Of a DNA stretch of 34,576 nucleotides, positions 33,268-34,576 are shown piece by piece. The translations under genes and the position numbers were made by a program. Each line of letters starts with the position of its first letter. Position 1 is the first letter of the stretch. The notes beneath the pieces are model-generated. The model saw nothing but the letters and a program-made list of their open reading frames with translations. It searched no databases and was not told the DNA's origin. Source of the DNA: Anderseniella sp964390445 (GTDB lineage Bacteria > Pseudomonadota > Alphaproteobacteria > Rhizobiales > Aestuariivirgaceae); NCBI GenBank assembly GCA_964390445.1, contig CAYMJJ010000017.1:1-34576 (forward strand), given 5' to 3'.

Positions 33268-33924
33268 ATGAACGTTGGTTTCGCGATGCCGGTAATCACG
33301 GGTGTGCGCCTGCGTACCGCACTTGCCGTAGGTTCTCTCGCCTTGCTGCCGGCCCTGGGCTGGCAGGCAGGTAATGTGAATTCGCCGGCTGTCGCTGCAC
33401 CCGTACCGGTGCGTGCCGTGGCAGAAACCGTGATCGGCAAGCAGACCGTCACCTGGACCCACAAGAAGGCCGACCGTGCCATAGTCGGCGCCGTGCTGGA
33501 TGACAGCCCGGATGTGGTGGTCGAGGTGATCACGCTGGAGTCAGGCCTGTTGCCTGGTGATGGCGACGGCGAAGCAACCGCACTGCTGGAACAGGGCTCG
33601 GTCGATCCCGTGGATCGGTCGGCAGACCGGCAGGCGTTTGCCGGATGGTTGTCATTCGACCATGCAACCGGCAGTGCGAGAATTATCGGTTTTGACACCC
33701 TTCGCGAGGCTGAAGGCCGTCGCAGTTGCCGCCAGACTCACGACACGATTGTTGCAGCCTTCGAGATCGATCCTGCAAGGGCCAGGGTGCTCGCTGATCA
33801 GCCAGTGATGTTCCAGTCCAGCATTTGCGCAGCCAATGGCGAGATCGTCATCACCTGTCATGGCAGCAGCGCTGTTGTTTCGCCACGCCGCTCGCGGCCC
33901 GGAGGCCGTTGCTCGCGCGGTTGA
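33268..33924 (+). CDS. Secreted protein of unknown function downstream of tadD
   Basis: A 218-residue protein I do not recognise. The N-terminus is a likely signal peptide (RLRTALAVGSLALLPALGWQA), followed by an Ala/Val-rich linker and a domain starting about residue 50 (TVIGKQTVTWTHKKADRAIVGAVL). Cysteines occur in GRRSCRQ, SSICAANG, VITCHG and at GGRC near the end, which could form disulfides in the periplasm. It begins 5 bases after tadD, so it is almost certainly cotranscribed and probably pilus-related. An internal ATG at 33286 is an alternative start. Confidence 0.65.
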   Translation: MNVGFAMPVITGVRLRTALAVGSLALLPALGWQAGNVNSPAVAAPVPVRAVAETVIGKQTVTWTHKKADRAIVGAVLDDSPDVVVEVITLESGLLPGDGDGEATALLEQGSVDPVDRSADRQAFAGWLSFDHATGSARIIGFDTLREAEGRRSCRQTHDTIVAAFEIDPARARVLADQPVMFQSSICAANGEIVITCHGSSAVVSPRRSRPGGRCSRG

Positions 33925-34311
33925 CCCACATTCCCGGTTCTGGATGATCTGGTGTTCGCCGGCAGGCATTGGCCTGGCCGGTTTTGCCGCGTTGTCATCG
34001 CCAATGCCTTCAAGTGACTGCTGGCGCGAAGGTGGAGAGGCGGCACCGTGCACCCGGTAACCGCCCCTCCGAGATCATCTTGCCGTGTGTAGCAGTACGG
34101 CAAGACTATCCGCGGGCTCTTTCTCCTGGGGAGGAGGTCGCCGTCCCGCGGAATTCGCGTCTGACAAAGCGACCTTAACCGTTACCTGTGGCGCAGAAGT
34201 TAACGCGGTAAACCCAAACGGTTAATCCGTCGCGGGTGGTTATGGCGAGCTTGTCAGGAACGCCAAAAATTGCCGACAATTTTCAAGGATCCGGGCACGC
34301 CGGTAGAACGG
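33925..34311. other. 387-base gene-free convergent region with strong stem-loops
   Basis: No convincing gene is visible. Stem-loops are CTTGCCGT (34079-34086) with ACGGCAAG (34097-34104), and a two-tier structure: CCGCGGG (34110-34116) with CCCGCGG (34145-34151) enclosing CTCCT (34123-34127) with AGGAG (34132-34136). From about 34170 to 34230 several TTAA words occur. The hairpins may be terminators of the convergent genes or part of a small RNA. Confidence 0.4.
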
Positions 34312-34576
34312 TCAGTTTGCGGCCCGGATCAACGTGGTTCCGCCCGGCAGCGATTGGGCCCAGTCGACTGCAACATAATGGCCGGTAACCGGGTTGCCAA
34401 ACAGCGGGTGGGGTTGCGTTGCATCACCTGCAAGCCGTTCGCCGGCCGTTCCGGAAGGTGCGCAACCTGCCACCACGAAGCGGCACGACTCCAGCCGGGT
34501 GCCCGGCGCGAACGCGTGCGAATTGGCGGCGGGCACAAACAGCACGGTCTGTGCGGTGGTGCCGGCGCGGGCCAGC
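34312..34576 (-). CDS. C-terminal end of an unrecognised protein (partial)
   Basis: The frame enters from the right edge and stops at 34312; about 87 residues are visible. It includes TVLFVPAANSHAFAPGTRLESCRFVVAGC, a Gly/Ala-rich stretch, PLFGNPVTGHYVAVDW, and the ending GGTTLIRAAN. Two Cys lie close together. I do not recognise the family. Its position next to pilus genes is the only hint, so the start and function remain open. Confidence 0.5.
   Translation of the reverse strand, partial: LARAGTTAQTVLFVPAANSHAFAPGTRLESCRFVVAGCAPSGTAGERLAGDATQPHPLFGNPVTGHYVAVDWAQSLPGGTTLIRAAN

Noticed and set aside
34170..34235. CtrA binding sites (TTAA-N7-TTAA) near the pilus genes
   Set aside because: Several TTAA words are present, but no pair has the 7-base spacing. 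The nearest match in the cpaB-tadD gap (TTAA-N7-TGAG near 32500) is also imperfect.
1..34576. CRISPR array, prophage, transposase or integrative element
   Set aside because: No regularly spaced direct repeats, phage structural genes, integrases or transposase motifs were seen; the only tRNA gene (9037-9123) has no integrase or visible duplicated 3' end next to it.

Overview
The window looks like a chromosomal segment of a high-GC alphaproteobacterium, most likely of the order Hyphomicrobiales (Rhizobiales). The reasons are the gene order lptC-lptA-lptB-rpoN-hpf-ptsN, an hsp20 gene coupled to a DUF1150 gene, infC starting on an AUU codon, and Cpa/Tad pilus genes. No phage genes, insertion-sequence transposases or CRISPR arrays were seen. 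All functional calls rest on reading motifs by eye; no alignment or database search was run.

Left part (1-15551): mostly housekeeping. In order: the end of a DeoR-type regulator, a choline-kinase-like phosphotransferase, a methyltransferase, a heat-shock unit (hsp20 + DUF1150) with a sigma-32-like promoter and a possible RNA thermometer, the minus-strand block rnd / lptC-lptA-lptB / rpoN / hpf / ptsN, a tRNA-Leu(CAG), an NDUFA9-like epimerase, uppP, a glutathione S-transferase, queG with a coupled NAD-epimerase, an alpha/beta hydrolase, and infC with its terminator.

Centre (15589-29371): a tightly packed catabolic operon, the most interesting part of the window. It encodes a FAD subunit and a fused [2Fe-2S]/molybdopterin hydroxylase, an iron-sulfur protein resembling 6-hydroxynicotinate reductase, a UPF0280 (ApbE-like) protein, two tandem DUF1185 ('amino acid synthesis') proteins, a Rieske oxygenase, and a branched-chain-type ABC importer (binding protein, fused LivH-LivM permease, LivG, LivF). 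A creatininase-family amidohydrolase converges on its end. My inference is that an N-heteroaromatic or related cyclic compound is imported, hydroxylated next to the ring nitrogen, reductively dearomatised and then ring-opened. The substrate is unknown. No enamidase, ferredoxin, oxygenase reductase or dedicated regulator is present.

Right part (29474-34576): a small palindromic repeat element abuts a partial Cpa/Tad pilus locus (cpaB, cpaC and a small lipoprotein on the minus strand; a TadD-like TPR lipoprotein and a secreted protein of unknown function on the plus strand). A 387-base gene-free stretch with strong stem-loops follows, then the C-terminal end of an unrecognised gene running off the window.
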